64,000 nucleotides of DNA from Streptoalloteichus hindustanus (lineage in GTDB: Bacteria; Actinomycetota; Actinomycetes; Mycobacteriales; Pseudonocardiaceae): NCBI RefSeq assembly GCF_900129375.1, contig NZ_FQVN01000002.1:124001-188000 (forward strand), in the 5' to 3' direction. The notes under the pieces were generated by a model. It did not search any database. It was not told the DNA's origin and saw nothing but the letters and a program-made list of their open reading frames with translations. The position numbers and the translations under genes were made by a program. Shown here piece after piece: positions 49,942 to 60,525 of this stretch. Positions within the stretch are counted from its first letter, which is position 1. Each line of letters opens with the position of its first letter.

Positions 49942-51377
49942 GCGAGCAGCGCAGGCGACCGGCCCGGCCACACCGGTCCCGTCCGCCCCAGCGGCGCCCC
50001 GGGCCGCGCCGTCCGCCGACCGAGGACCCGGCCCGCCAGGCGGCGCTGGACACCGTGCGGGCCGTGCGGCAGCGCGACGCCTACGCCAACCTCGTGTTGC
50101 CGGGCCTGTTGCGGGACCGGCGCATCACCGGCCGGGACGCCGCGCTGGCCACCGAGCTGGCCTACGGCACCTGTCGGGCGCAGGGCCTGCTCGACGCCGT
50201 GCTGAAGGCGTGCAGCGACCGGCCGCTCAACCAGATCGACGGGCTCCTGCTGGACGCGTTGCGGCTCGGGGCCTACCAGTTGCTGCGCACCCGGATCCCG
50301 TCGCACGCCGCCGTGGCGTCCACGGTGGACCTGGTGCGGGCCGACCTCGGCTCGGGCGCCGCCGGGTTCGCCAACGCCGTGCTGCGCCGGGTCGCCGAGC
50401 ACGACGAGCCGACCTGGGTGCGCGAGCTGGCGCCGGACGAGGCCACCGACCGGGTGGGGCACCTGGCGCTGGCGCACGCCCACCCGAGGTGGATCGTGCA
50501 GGCGTTCGCCGACGCGCTCGGCCCGGCCCGCGCGGAGCTGGCCGACGCCCTGGCCGCCGACGACGCCCGCCCCGCCGTGCACCTGGCCGCCCGGCCGGGC
50601 GCGGTGAGCGCGGAGGAGCTGGCCGCCATGACCGGCGGCGAGGTCGCGCCCTACTCGCCCTACGCCGTGCACCTGGAGGCCGGCGCGGGTGACCCCGGCG
50701 ACCTGGAGCCGGTGCGCGAGGGACTGGCCGGGGTGCAGGACGAGGGCAGCCAGCTCGCCGCGCTCGCCCTCACCCGGGTGGAGCTGACCGGCTCGGACCA
50801 GCGGTGGCTGGACCTGTGCGCCGGCCCCGGCGGCAAGGCCGCGTTGCTCGGCTCGCTGGTCGAGCTCAACGGCGGCTCGCTGGACGCCGTCGAGCAGGCG
50901 CCGCACCGCGCGGACCTGGTGAGCAAGGCCACCCGGGACCTCCCGGTGACGGTGCACGTCGCCGACGGACGCGACAGCGGGCTGCCCGAGGGCGCGTTCG
51001 ACCGGGTGCTGGTCGACGCCCCGTGCACCGGGCTGGGCTCGCTGCGCCGACGGCCGGAGTCGCGGTGGCGCCGGCAGCCCGGCGACGTCGCCGAGCTCGC
51101 CAAGCTGCAGCGCGAGCTGCTGGCGGCGGGGCTGCGGCTGGCGCGTCCTGGCGGCGTGGTGGCCTACGTCGTGTGCTCGCCGCACCTGCCGGAGACCCTC
51201 GGCATCGTCGCGGACGTGCTGCGGCGGGCGAAGAAGTCCGGTCCCGAGATCGAGCAGATCGACGCGCGGCCGTACTTCCCCGACGTCCCCCAGCTCGGTG
51301 ACGGGCCGCACGTGCAGCTCTGGCCGCACCGGCACGGCACGGACGCCATGTTCTGCGCCCTGTTCCGCCGCGTCTGA
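49938..51377 (+). CDS. rsmB: 16S rRNA m5C967 methyltransferase RsmB (Fmu/Sun)
   Basis: A protein of 479 residues. A basic low-complexity start (1-35) precedes a NusB-like domain (about 36-180) and the methyltransferase domain. SAM motif [13 protein letters not shown] and the catalytic-Cys motif [21 protein letters not shown] are clear. It methylates a cytosine in 16S rRNA. It overlaps fmt by 4 nt. Confidence 0.95.
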   Translation: MSEQRRRPARPHRSRPPQRRPGPRRPPTEDPARQAALDTVRAVRQRDAYANLVLPGLLRDRRITGRDAALATELAYGTCRAQGLLDAVLKACSDRPLNQIDGLLLDALRLGAYQLLRTRIPSHAAVASTVDLVRADLGSGAAGFANAVLRRVAEHDEPTWVRELAPDEATDRVGHLALAHAHPRWIVQAFADALGPARAELADALAADDARPAVHLAARPGAVSAEELAAMTGGEVAPYSPYAVHLEAGAGDPGDLEPVREGLAGVQDEGSQLAALALTRVELTGSDQRWLDLCAGPGGKAALLGSLVELNGGSLDAVEQAPHRADLVSKATRDLPVTVHVADGRDSGLPEGAFDRVLVDAPCTGLGSLRRRPESRWRRQPGDVAELAKLQRELLAAGLRLARPGGVVAYVVCSPHLPETLGIVADVLRRAKKSGPEIEQIDARPYFPDVPQLGDGPHVQLWPHRHGTDAMFCALFRRV

Positions 51378-51395
51378 TTCACTCCGAGCCACCCA

Positions 51396-51422
51396 CCTGT
51401 GTTGAGCACCGTTCAACACAGG
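51396..51422 (+). terminator. Hairpin after def-fmt-rsmB
   Basis: A 10 bp perfect stem (51396-51405 and 51413-51422, 7 nt loop) lies 18 bp after the rsmB stop. Confidence 0.65.
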
Positions 51423-51607
51423 CGGGTGTCGCTCGTGGGAGGTGTGTCCGGTGGGCTCGCTGACCGGGGCGCGCCGGGGCGGAGCCGGGCCCTGCCGCTA
51501 CTCGTGAGTAACACCGGTCACGTCCCTCACCGGGCCCGGCCCGGTGACCAGGACGGATCAGGTCGCCTGCGCCGGGAGCGGTCGCGGGCAGGACATACAC
51601 TGCGCGC

Positions 51608-52315
51608 GTGTCAGGCGCCCGCTCCGATCGTCCGATGATCGCACCCAGCATCCTGTCCGCCGACTTCGCCCGCCTGGGCGAGGAGGCCGCCGCCGTCGCC
51701 GGTCCGCCGGGGGAGGGCGCGGACTGGCTGCACGTCGACGTGATGGACGCGCACTTCGTCCCGAACCTGACGCTGGGCCTCCCGGTGGTCCAGTCGCTGC
51801 GCGCGGCCACCGACATCCCGCTCGACTGCCACCTCATGATTGAGGACCCCGACCGCTGGGCCGTGGGCTACGCCGAGGCCGGCGCGCACAACGTCACGGT
51901 GCACGTCGAGGCCGCCGCCGACCCGGTGCGGATCGCCAGGGACATCAGGGCGGCCGGCGCGAAGGCCGGCCTGTCGATCAAGCCGGGGACCCCGCTGGAC
52001 CCCTACGTCGAGGTGCTGCGGCACTACGACACGCTGTTGGTCATGTCGGTCGAGCCCGGCTTCGGCGGCCAGTCGTTCATCCCGGACGTGCTGGACAAGG
52101 CGCGGCAGGCGCGGCGCCTGGTCGACACCGGCCACCTCACGCTGGTCGTGGAGATCGACGGCGGCATCAACGCGGACACGATCGAGGCCGCGGCCGAGGC
52201 GGGCGTGGACTGCTTCGTTGCCGGCTCCGCCGTCTACGGGGCCGAGGACCCGGGCCGCGCCGTGCGGGCGCTGCGGGAGCAGGCGGCCAACGCCGCGCAC
52301 CGCGCGCGGGGCTGA
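51608..52315 (+). CDS. rpe: Ribulose-phosphate 3-epimerase
   Basis: A protein of 235 residues with a TIM barrel. [57 protein letters not shown] and EIDGGIN are complete, including metal His and catalytic Asp residues. It links ribulose-5-P and xylulose-5-P, the former being a riboflavin precursor. TACACT (51596-51601) lies 6 nt before GTG 51608, so the mRNA may be leaderless. ribD follows 35 bp later. Confidence 0.95.
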   Translation: MSGARSDRPMIAPSILSADFARLGEEAAAVAGPPGEGADWLHVDVMDAHFVPNLTLGLPVVQSLRAATDIPLDCHLMIEDPDRWAVGYAEAGAHNVTVHVEAAADPVRIARDIRAAGAKAGLSIKPGTPLDPYVEVLRHYDTLLVMSVEPGFGGQSFIPDVLDKARQARRLVDTGHLTLVVEIDGGINADTIEAAAEAGVDCFVAGSAVYGAEDPGRAVRALREQAANAAHRARG

Positions 52316-52350
52316 GCCGGGGCGACGGGGAGACGACGGGAGACGACACC

Positions 52351-53406
52351 GTGGACGTCGACCCCTCCGGCGGATGGGACCGCTCCTCGCGCGCCGCGAT
52401 GGCGCTGGCCGTCGCGGCGAGCGAGGACGTGCGCGGCACGACCAGCCCGAACCCGCCGGTCGGCTGCGTGGTGCTCGACGCCGCGGGTGAGGTCGTGGGG
52501 GTCGGCGCCACCCAGCCCCCCGGTGGCCCCCACGCCGAGGTCATGGCGTTGCGGGCGGCCGGAGAGCGGGCGCGGGGCGGCACGGCGTTCGTGACGTTGG
52601 AGCCGTGCGCGCACCACGGGCGCACCCCGCCGTGCACGGAGGCGTTGATCAGCGCCGGGGTGGCCGCCGTGGTCCACGCGGTCGTCGACCCCAACCCGCG
52701 AGCCGCCGGTGGCGCGGACGTGCTGCGCGCCGCGGGCGTCCGCGTGGAGAGCGGCCTGCTGGCGCGCGAGGTGGAGCGGGGCCCGCTGCGGGCCTGGCTG
52801 CACTACGCGCGCACCGGGCAACCCCACGTGACCTGGAAGTACGCGGCCACCCTCGACGGCAGGTCGGCCGCGGCCGACGGCACCAGCAAGTGGATCAGCT
52901 CCGCCGAGTCGCGCGCGGAGGTGCACCGGGTGCGGCGGCAGGTCGACGCGATCGTGGCCGGCCTCGGCACCGTGCTCGCCGACGACCCCCAGCTCACCGC
53001 GCGCACCCCTGAGGGCGTGCTCGCCGACCGCCAGCCGTTGCGGGTCGTGGTCGGCGAGGGCGACCTGCCGGCCGGCGCGCGCGTCCTCGACGACAGCGCC
53101 GAGACGCTGCACCTGCGCACCAGGGACGTGGACGAGGTGCTCGCGGCCCTGGCCGGGCGCGGCGTGGTGGACGTGCTGCTGGAGGGCGGCCCGCGCCTGG
53201 CCGGCGCGTTCCTGGCCGCGGGCCGGGTGCACCGGGTGCTGGCCTACCTGGCGCCGACGCTGCTGGGCGCGGGCCCGGCCGCGCTCGCCGACGCCGGGAT
53301 CACGACGATCGCGGACGCGCTGCGGCTGGTCGTCGAGGACGTCACGACGAGCGGGGGCGACGTGCGGATCAGCGCGGTTCCGGCAGCGCCGCCGGGGAGC
53401 CGGTAG
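52351..53406 (+). CDS. ribD: Bifunctional riboflavin deaminase/reductase RibD
   Basis: A protein of 351 residues. The deaminase domain (1-145) has the zinc motifs PHAEVMALRAAG and LEPCAHHGRTPPC. The reductase domain (about 150-345) begins VTWKYAATLDGRSAAADGTS. It performs the second and third steps of riboflavin synthesis. The start is GTG at 52351. It precedes ribE after a short spacer. Confidence 0.95.
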   Translation: MDVDPSGGWDRSSRAAMALAVAASEDVRGTTSPNPPVGCVVLDAAGEVVGVGATQPPGGPHAEVMALRAAGERARGGTAFVTLEPCAHHGRTPPCTEALISAGVAAVVHAVVDPNPRAAGGADVLRAAGVRVESGLLAREVERGPLRAWLHYARTGQPHVTWKYAATLDGRSAAADGTSKWISSAESRAEVHRVRRQVDAIVAGLGTVLADDPQLTARTPEGVLADRQPLRVVVGEGDLPAGARVLDDSAETLHLRTRDVDEVLAALAGRGVVDVLLEGGPRLAGAFLAAGRVHRVLAYLAPTLLGAGPAALADAGITTIADALRLVVEDVTTSGGDVRISAVPAAPPGSR

Positions 53407-53436
53407 CGACGTGGGCGTCGCGCGGGACGCATACCG

Positions 53437-53450
53437 CCCCGGGCCCGGGG
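53437..53450. repeat. Perfect 14 bp GC palindrome in front of ribE
   Basis: CCCCGGGCCCGGGG in the 90 bp between ribD and ribE. It could be an operator or a chance feature of GC-rich DNA. No FMN riboswitch core is seen. Confidence 0.35.
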
Positions 53451-53496
53451 AGCCCGGCGCGGACGACGAGTTGACAGCGGGTTGAGGAGGCAGCGG

Positions 53497-54152
53497 GTGT
53501 TCACCGGGATCGTCGAGGAGCGGGGCGAGGTCGTCGCCGTCGAGCAGTTGCCGGACGCGGCGCGGCTGACGGTGGCCGGCCCGCTGGTCACCTCCGACGC
53601 CAGGCACGGCGACTCGATCGCGGTCAACGGCGTCTGCCTGACCGTCGTGGAGGTCTCCGGCGGCGCGTTCACCGCGGACGTCATGCGGGAGACGCTGCGG
53701 CGCTCCAGCCTGGACAAGGTGGCGGCCGGCGACCAGGTCAACCTCGAGCGGGCCGCGGCGGTGGGGCAGCGCCTCGGCGGCCACATCGTGCAGGGGCACG
53801 TCGACGGCACCGGCGTGGTCCTGTCCAGGGAGCCGTCGGCGCACTGGGAGGTCGTGCGGATCGGGATGCCGCACGACCTGGCCAGGTACGTGGTGGAGAA
53901 GGGCTCCATCGCCGTGGACGGCGTGTCGCTGACCGTGGTCGAGGCCGGCGACGACGAGTTCGCGGTCAGCCTCATCCCGACCACGCTGGAGCTGACCACG
54001 CTGGGTCAGCGCCAGCCGGGCGACCTGGTGAACCTGGAGGTCGACGTGCTGGCGAAGTACGTCGAACGGCTGGCCGTGCCGCACCTCCCCGGAACCCGCG
54101 CCGACCGGCCGGGGGACAATGGCCCGGGGTCGGACAGCAGCGAGGAGGCCCG

Positions 54153-54156
<4 letters not shown>
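53497..54156 (+). CDS. ribE: Riboflavin synthase alpha chain
   Basis: A protein of 219 residues made of two similar barrels. Each has its own copy of the substrate-binding repeat ([16 protein letters not shown] and [17 protein letters not shown]). The start is [12 protein letters not shown] after GTG, and [13 protein letters not shown] marks the second half. It dismutates lumazine to riboflavin. GTG at 53497 has GAGGAGG 7 nt upstream. The last 20 residues are an acidic, Ser-rich tail. It overlaps ribBA. Confidence 0.95.
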
Positions 54157-56364
<2,208 letters not shown>

Positions 56365-56386
56365 CCGCCGCTCCGACGCGTTATCC

Positions 56387-56419
56387 CCGACGGGGGCGAC
56401 CTGGTGTCGCCCCCGTCGG
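56387..56419 (+). terminator. rib operon terminator
   Basis: A perfect 14 bp stem (56387-56400 and 56406-56419, 5 nt loop) followed by TGTTTT. Confidence 0.85.
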
Positions 56420-56420
56420 T

Positions 56421-56873
56421 GTTTTCCCCACCATTTCTCCGGTCGGCGCCCCGCTCGCATGAAGATCATGAATAGAACATCTTCGTGCAAGTTTCTCTCA
56501 CAGTTGGGTTGCGTGACCACTGGTCATGAATTCGAGAAAGGGTCGACGGTGGCCGCGGGTGCGACTCGGGGGTGAGTTCGATCGCTATTGGCGCGCCTGT
56601 TCGCGTGTCGTTGCCGGAGTGCGCCGGCAATGGACCAGACCACGTGTGAGCTCGTTCGGGCGGGTGCTCGGGGTGAGCGCCGCACGGTGACGACAAAGAT
56701 CATGAACGGGGCGCATTCCCCTCGCTCCCGGCGTCGGTGGCGGGAGTCGGGTGGGAGTCGAGCGGGAGTACTGGGAGAGGCTTCCGAATAAAAGAATTCT
56801 TATTGATTCTCGCGGCGCCCCGCTGCCAGCCTGGGACGCGTACCGCCGAACGGCGAGAACAGGGGGAAAAGCC
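56421..56873. other. 450 bp AT-richer regulatory region before the secreted peptidase
   Basis: No gene is seen. It has two copies of AAGATCATGAA (56462-56472 and 56696-56706) and a perfect palindrome TGACCACTGGTCA (56514-56526). Several AT-rich patches occur near 56465, 56530 and 56790. These are candidate operators for the downstream gene. Confidence 0.45.
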
Positions 56874-57482
56874 ATGAGGAACACTGCCGGTCGCACGCGT
56901 CGGGCCGTCGTGCTGGTGGCCGCGCTCGTCGGCCTGGGGGGAGTGCTCTCCGCCCCGCTCGCGTCGGCCGCGGAGCCGGTCGTCGAGCCCGTCGCGGTGG
57001 CCGAGGCCGAGGCCGAGGCGACGTCCACCGTCACCGAGGCCGAGATCGCCGCCGCGCCGAAGGTCTCCCGCAAGGACGTGATCGCCCGCGCCAAGGTGTG
57101 GCTGACCGCCAACAACGGCAAGCAGGTGCCCTACAGCCAGAGCAAGGTCTGGCGGGACGGCTACCGCCAGGACTGCTCCGGCTACGTCTCGATGGCCGCC
57201 AAGCTGGCCAAGCCCGGCCCGAACACGGTCGGCCTGTTCGACGGCCACACCGTCGCCATCAACAAGAAGGACCTGAAGAAGGGTGACCTGCTGATCGACA
57301 AGATCGGCAGCAGCAGCACCCGGCACGTGGTCATCTTCGAGAAGTGGGCGAACGACGCGCACACCAAGTACTGGGCCTACGAGCAGCGCGGCGGTCACGG
57401 CACCGACCACCGCATCCTGTCCTACGGCATGTCCGGCGACAGCCAGTACAAGGCCCGCCGCCTGAAGAACATCGTCGACTGA
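56874..57482 (+). CDS. Secreted NlpC/P60-like cysteine peptidase
   Basis: A protein of 202 residues. The signal peptide covers about residues 1-33 (basic RTRR, hydrophobic core, ending ASAA). An acidic alanine-rich linker follows, then a papain-like domain. This has the nucleophile Cys in RQDCSGYVSMAAKL, GDLLIDKIG, and the likely catalytic His in STRHVVIFEKW. Such enzymes cut peptidoglycan peptides or amide bonds. No cell-wall-binding domain is present. ATG has AGGGGG about 10 nt upstream. It is preceded by a long regulatory region and ended by a strong terminator, so it is an independent unit. Confidence 0.8.
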   Translation: MRNTAGRTRRAVVLVAALVGLGGVLSAPLASAAEPVVEPVAVAEAEAEATSTVTEAEIAAAPKVSRKDVIARAKVWLTANNGKQVPYSQSKVWRDGYRQDCSGYVSMAAKLAKPGPNTVGLFDGHTVAINKKDLKKGDLLIDKIGSSSTRHVVIFEKWANDAHTKYWAYEQRGGHGTDHRILSYGMSGDSQYKARRLKNIVD

Positions 57483-57495
57483 CCTGAGCCGTCCC

Positions 57496-57532
57496 CCGTG
57501 CGCACCCGGGCCTCGCGCCCGGGTGCGCACGG
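57496..57532 (+). terminator. Terminator of the peptidase gene
   Basis: A perfect 16 bp stem (57496-57511 and 57517-57532, 5 nt loop) followed by CTTTT. Confidence 0.9.
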
Positions 57533-57670
57533 CTTTTGGCGCTGGCCGGGCCGCCTCCCCGCGAGTGGGCGTGCCACCGGCCAGCGCCACCGGCCAGCGC
57601 CGGTGTCCGGCCACCACCGGCCATGGGGAAGAATGGGCTGGTCAGGCAGGCGACGGGCAGGGGAGCGACG

Positions 57671-58672
57671 GTGGCGGCGATCACGGGTGTGGGCAGTGGC
57701 GAGGGCGTGCGGCTCGGGGACATCGTGCTGCGCAACCGTCTGGTCACCTCGTCGAGCCTGCTCGGCTACGGCGTCGCCAACGTCCCGGTGTTCCGCTGGG
57801 GCATGAGCCCGATCTCGAACTTCGTGCCGCTGAGCAGCTTCGGCGCGATCACCACGCGCACGCTGACCGTGCGCCCGCGCGACGGCCACTTCACGCTGCG
57901 CGACGACTGGAAGCTCAGCGAGCTGCCCAGCCTGCTCCAGCGGTACACCCGCGTGCTGCGGCACACGCGGGGCGGGTGGATCAACGCCTTCGGCTGGTGC
58001 AACGTCGGCATCGACGCCTACCTGCGCGACTACTACCCGCGCACCCGGGACCAGCGCACGATCATCTCGCTCGGCGGGTTCTCCGCCGAGGAGTTCGTGA
58101 CGCTGGTGGACAAGGTCAACGCGGCGGTGCCGGCCGGGGACATCGCGGCGGTCGAGTTCAACGTCTCCTGCCACAACGTGAACTTCGACTTCAACCAGAT
58201 CATCGAGTCGGTGCTGGCCGAGGCCGTGCCGCGCAGCAACCACCCGGTCATCCTCAAGCTGTCGCCGGACTACGACTACCTCGGGCACGCCGAGCTGGCG
58301 GCGAAGCACGGCGTGTCGGCGCTCACCGCCATCAACACCGTGAAGGCGCTGCGGTTGGACCCGCGGACCGGTGAGCCGTTGCTGAAGAACCGCTTCGGCG
58401 GGCTCTCCGGCCCGGCGATCAAGCCCATCGCGCTGCGGGTCGTCGCCGAGCTGCGGGACGCGGGCGTCACGCTGCCGATCATCGCCACCGGCGGCATCCG
58501 CACCTTCGACGACTGCCGCGAGTACTTCTGGGCCGGCGCGGACGCGGTGAGCCTGGGCAGCGCCGCCTGGTTCGCGCACCCGATGGCGGGCTACGCGCTG
58601 GCCCCGCTGGCCGGCCTGCGGTTGCGCCGCCTGGTGCGGCAGGTCGAGCGGTTCACGCCGCCGGCGCGGTGA
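57671..58672 (+). CDS. Class 1-like dihydroorotate dehydrogenase family protein
   Basis: A protein of 333 residues with an FMN TIM barrel. VEFNVSCHNVNF carries the Cys typical of class 1 enzymes (class 2 has Ser). VILKLSPDYDYL, INTVKALRL, GGLSGPAIKPIALRVVAEL and IIATGGIRTFDDCREYFWAGAD complete the family blocks. It could be the dihydroorotate dehydrogenase missing from the pyr operon or a related FMN oxidoreductase. Most actinobacteria use a class 2 PyrD, so the role is uncertain. GTG at 57671 has GGGGAG about 7 nt upstream and matches the start of homology. Confidence 0.8.
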   Translation: MAAITGVGSGEGVRLGDIVLRNRLVTSSSLLGYGVANVPVFRWGMSPISNFVPLSSFGAITTRTLTVRPRDGHFTLRDDWKLSELPSLLQRYTRVLRHTRGGWINAFGWCNVGIDAYLRDYYPRTRDQRTIISLGGFSAEEFVTLVDKVNAAVPAGDIAAVEFNVSCHNVNFDFNQIIESVLAEAVPRSNHPVILKLSPDYDYLGHAELAAKHGVSALTAINTVKALRLDPRTGEPLLKNRFGGLSGPAIKPIALRVVAELRDAGVTLPIIATGGIRTFDDCREYFWAGADAVSLGSAAWFAHPMAGYALAPLAGLRLRRLVRQVERFTPPAR

Positions 58673-58913
58673 GCCGGGTCGGCTCCGCTTCGTCGGAGAC
58701 CCGCTGACCGCCGGTGGTCTCCGTCCGCCCGGACCCGCTGACGCGCCTGATCTCCGAGGCGTCGACGGGTCGGCGGTCGTCGGCGGGGTTGGCGGGTGGG
58801 CGGCTGCGGGTCGGCGGGTTGGGACTTTCCGGGGATCGGGTCCTTGGCGGACCGGCGCGGACGTGATCGACGGCACCGGTGGCGGGCTGATCGTTTTCGA
58901 CTACGTTGCGGAC

Positions 58914-59831
58914 ATGCAGATTCGGCTCGACCGTCCGGTGACGCACCCCGCCCAGGTCGGCGGCTCCGGGCGCGAGGAGGACCACGCGCGGGGCGCCGAG
59001 AAGGACGCGGCTGTTCGGGAACACCGCCAGCTCACCTTCGACGTGCTCGTCGACGGACTGGAGACCGGTCAACCCGTCCTGTTGCTCCACGGCTTCCCGC
59101 AGACCGCGCGGTGCTGGGACCTGGTCACCCCGGCGCTGGCCGCGGCCGGGCTGCGGACCATCGCCCCCGACCAGCGGGGCTACTCGCCGGGCGCCCGGCC
59201 GGCCGACGTCGCCGCCTACGCGACGGTCCACCTCGTCGACGACGCCGTCGCGCTCCTCGACGCCCTCGGCGCGGCGGACGCGCACGTGGTCGGGCACGAC
59301 TGGGGCGCGTTGGTGGCCTGGAAGCTCGCGGCCCAGCACCCGGACCGCGTCCGCAGCCTCACCGCGCTGTCGGTCCCCCACCCCGCCGCCTTCGCCTGGG
59401 CCCGGCAGAACGACCCCGACCAGGCCCGCCGCTCCGCGTACATCGACCTGTTCCGGGCCGAGGGCGGGCGCGCCGAGCAGACGCTGCTCGCCGACGACGC
59501 GAGCCGGCTGCGCGGTGTCTTCCGCGCGTTGCCGAAGGAGCTGGCCGAGCCCCACGTCCGGGCGATGACCGAGCCGGGCGCGCTCACCGCCGCGCTCAAC
59601 TGGTACCGCGCCGCGGACATCGACACCCAGCCGGTCGACCCCGTGCGGGTGCCGACGACCTACGTGTGGAGCACGGCCGACCAGGCGCTCGGCCCCGTCG
59701 GCGCCCAGCGGTGCGCGGAGCACGTGACCGGCCCGTACCGGTACGTGGAGCTGCGGGGCGTCAGCCACTGGATCCCGGAGGAGGAGCCGGACGCCGTGGT
59801 CGAGGCCGTCCTGGCCCACGCCCGGGGCTGA
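58914..59831 (+). CDS. Alpha/beta hydrolase (epoxide hydrolase / dehalogenase type)
   Basis: A protein of 305 residues. Oxyanion motif LLLHGFPQ, nucleophile Asp in VVGHDWGALVAWKLA and catalytic His in GVSHWIPEEEP. An Asp nucleophile points to epoxide hydrolase or haloalkane/haloacetate dehalogenase chemistry rather than an esterase. ATG at 58914 follows TACGTT (58902-58907) by 6 nt, so a leaderless mRNA is likely. The first 40 residues are an unusual hydrophilic extension (GGSGREEDHARGAEKDAAVR), and a shorter start cannot be excluded. Substrate unknown. Confidence 0.82.
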   Translation: MQIRLDRPVTHPAQVGGSGREEDHARGAEKDAAVREHRQLTFDVLVDGLETGQPVLLLHGFPQTARCWDLVTPALAAAGLRTIAPDQRGYSPGARPADVAAYATVHLVDDAVALLDALGAADAHVVGHDWGALVAWKLAAQHPDRVRSLTALSVPHPAAFAWARQNDPDQARRSAYIDLFRAEGGRAEQTLLADDASRLRGVFRALPKELAEPHVRAMTEPGALTAALNWYRAADIDTQPVDPVRVPTTYVWSTADQALGPVGAQRCAEHVTGPYRYVELRGVSHWIPEEEPDAVVEAVLAHARG

Positions 59832-59832
59832 G

Positions 59833-59958
59833 TCGAGGGGGTTGGGCCGAGGGGGCTGAGCCGAGGGGGCTGGGCCGGCTGACCTGGGCTGACGGACCTG
59901 GCCCCAGGGGCTTGGGCTGGCGAACCCCGGCTGGCGGGCCTCGGCTGGCGGACCCTGG
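59833..59958. repeat. Imperfect minisatellite after the hydrolase gene
   Basis: The spacer consists of about eight imperfect 12-17 bp units. First come gccgagggggctg-like units (59845-59880), then ggctggcgg(a/g)cc-like units (59908-59958). It ends just before the convergent SLOG-like gene. Confidence 0.6.
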
Positions 59959-59973
59959 GCCGACGCGCCCGCG

Positions 59974-60444
59974 TCAGCCGCGTTCCGCGCCGCTGGGCCA
60001 GACCACCTGCACCGGCACCCCGTGCCGGCGCGCGCTGGCCACGACGTCCGCCGTGCCGCCGGCGCCGTCGGCCGGCCGGCCGTCCCACACCGCGACCATC
60101 CGGTCCACCGAGGCGATGACCTCCTGGCTGGCCGCCGCGTAGGCGCGTCGCTCCGACCGGGGGAAGGGCAGCACCCGGACGCTGCTCGCCGCGTCGAGCA
60201 GCGCGTCGAACTCGGGTCGTTGCGGTGGTCGCAGCCGCTCCCGGTAGTCGGCGGCCGGCAGGACCACCTCCAGCCGGCCGCCGAGGTCGAGCACGATCCT
60301 GGCGAACACCTGGTCCGCCCCGGGCGCCAGGCAGCTCACCCCGGTCAACCCGGGCTCCGGCGGCAGGGCCGCCCGGATGCCCCGGCCGACGAGCGGCAGG
60401 CTGGGCGTGGTCAGGTTGGAGTGCCCGGTGATGCCGACGCGCAC
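59974..60444 (-). CDS. SLOG-like nucleotide-sensor protein
   Basis: A protein of 156 residues with a Rossmann-like fold. MRVGITGHSNLTTPSLPLVG opens the sheet, GVSCLAPGADQVFARIVLDLGG follows, and a VDRMVAVWDGRPADGAGGTADVV loop resembles the glycine-rich ligand loop of SLOG/DprA/LOG proteins. Members bind or cleave nucleotide derivatives; here there is no attached effector domain. GTG at 60444 has GGAGG 10 nt upstream. It lies downstream of the XRE-TPR regulator gene on the same strand, 81 bp away. Confidence 0.65.
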   Translation of the reverse strand: MRVGITGHSNLTTPSLPLVGRGIRAALPPEPGLTGVSCLAPGADQVFARIVLDLGGRLEVVLPAADYRERLRPPQRPEFDALLDAASSVRVLPFPRSERRAYAAASQEVIASVDRMVAVWDGRPADGAGGTADVVASARRHGVPVQVVWPSGAERG

Positions 60445-60525
60445 CGCGTTCCACCTCCGTCGTCGCGGTCGGTCACCGGACGGCCCGCGGAGGCGGCGAC
60501 TCCCGTCGGCCTCCGGCGGCCGTGC

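Noticed and set aside
53407-53496. FMN riboswitch before ribE
   Set aside because: The conserved RFN core is not found; only a GC palindrome is present.
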